From Clostridia bacterium (GTDB taxonomy: Bacteria > Bacillota > Clostridia > Oscillospirales > QAMX01), in the NCBI GenBank assembly GCA_017547975.1, contig JAFYNU010000095.1:1-5174 (forward strand): DNA of 5,174 nucleotides. Direction: 5' to 3'. Position numbers and translations under genes: made by a program. Of this stretch, positions 4,637 to 5,174 are shown piece by piece. The notes under the pieces were generated by a model. The model made no database searches. It was not told the origin of the DNA and was given only the letters and a program-made list of their open reading frames with translations. Every line of letters begins with the position of its first letter. Position 1 is the first letter of the stretch.

Positions 4637-5174
4637 TTACAGGGCTTCCATTTCGCTTCGGATGGCGTCGTCCATGGCGGGCTTTTCCTGGAAGACCTTG
4701 TGGGGATCCCGGAGGGTTTCAAACACCTGGAAATACCGCAGGCCGAAGGCGTGGAGCCCCTGGGCCGAAAAATGCAGATTATCCGGGTTGGCCCCCAATC
4801 CCTCCGCAGGGACGTAACCCACCCGATCCATCCTGTCCGCCACCTCCCGAAGGGCGGCGTTCACATGGGGATAGTTCACCAGGTAGGGGCTATGGTCACA
4901 CTTTGCCAAAAAATCCCCCAGTCCCCCCACCAGGAAGGGCACGTCGTAAAGATTCAGCTCCCGTCGGAAGGCTTCGATCATGGGGACCATGCGCTCTGCG
5001 TAGGTGGGATACCGTTCGGGGGAACAATCCCCCTCCCCCTGGTGCCAGAGAATGCCGGCGATGGTGCTGGTGCGCATGGCAAGCTTCGCCTGGTACACCG
5101 CATGGTCAAAGAGCAGGCTACCGGGCACCCATTGCTCCAGCTTGGTGCCTCCGTCGGCGGCGGGGATGATACCC
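4637..5174 (-). CDS. SASA-family carbohydrate esterase (sialate O-acetylesterase-like), N-terminus outside the window
   Basis: The visible part is the C-terminal 178 residues; the frame is open through the right edge. It belongs to the SGNH-like SASA (DUF303) family that removes acetyl or other acyl esters from sugars. Landmarks are the WHQGEGD block (5027-5047), the counterpart of the family's WyQGExN, and DNLHFS, with Asp at 4781-4783 and His at 4772-4774 as the candidate catalytic pair. The catalytic Ser of the GQSN block would lie beyond the edge. The segment GIIPAADGGTKLEQW at the edge fits the region between those blocks. Sialic acid need not be the substrate; in a locus with GH51, deacetylation of plant polysaccharide side chains is equally plausible. 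Whether the protein carries a signal peptide cannot be seen. Confidence 0.85.
   Translation of the reverse strand, partial: GIIPAADGGTKLEQWVPGSLLFDHAVYQAKLAMRTSTIAGILWHQGEGDCSPERYPTYAERMVPMIEAFRRELNLYDVPFLVGGLGDFLAKCDHSPYLVNYPHVNAALREVADRMDRVGYVPAEGLGANPDNLHFSAQGLHAFGLRYFQVFETLRDPHKVFQEKPAMDDAIRSEMEAL

Noticed and set aside
4621..5169. A 182-codon plus-strand open frame opposite the esterase
   Set aside because: It is Pro/Arg/Gly-rich low-complexity sequence overlapping the terminator; the minus-strand frame has SASA motifs.

Overview
The window looks like a carbohydrate-utilisation locus from an uncultured, GC-rich Firmicute, probably a gut or rumen Clostridia of the Oscillospirales type. 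The reasons are GC-rich third codon positions, AGGAGG-type ribosome binding sites, TGnTATAAT extended -10 promoters, hairpin-plus-T terminators and the gene content. This placement is inference; no marker gene is present.

Layout. At 24-57 a terminator closes a minus-strand gene (102-1541) that encodes a 479-residue putative glycoside hydrolase: an N-terminal GH20b/GH67N-like domain followed by a TIM barrel. A 346-bp divergent intergenic region (1542-1887) follows. It is packed with back-to-back hairpins, holds minus-strand promoter elements, and on the plus side has an extended -10 promoter overlapped by a dyad. On the plus strand, 1888-3978 encodes the most striking product: an XRE/Cro-type helix-turn-helix DNA-binding domain fused in frame to a complete GH51 alpha-L-arabinofuranosidase with both catalytic glutamates. 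A strong terminator follows at 3986-4018.

Next comes gene wreckage (4021-4580). A minus-strand AraC-family regulator has lost its 5' end and its middle and carries a frameshift. It abuts, head to head, a plus-strand Gfo/Idh/MocA oxidoreductase that has lost its N-terminal half. A bidirectional terminator (4592-4634) separates this from a minus-strand SASA-family (sialate O-acetylesterase-like) carbohydrate esterase that runs off the right edge.

How the parts fit. No signal peptide is visible on the GH51 fusion or on the first hydrolase, so both probably act in the cytoplasm on imported oligosaccharides: arabinofuranoside removal (GH51), ester removal (SASA) and a further glycosidase step. 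No transporter is in the window. The usual regulator (AraC) is broken, while the arabinofuranosidase itself carries a DNA-binding domain and has a palindrome over its own promoter. This suggests, without proof, an enzyme that doubles as an autoregulator.
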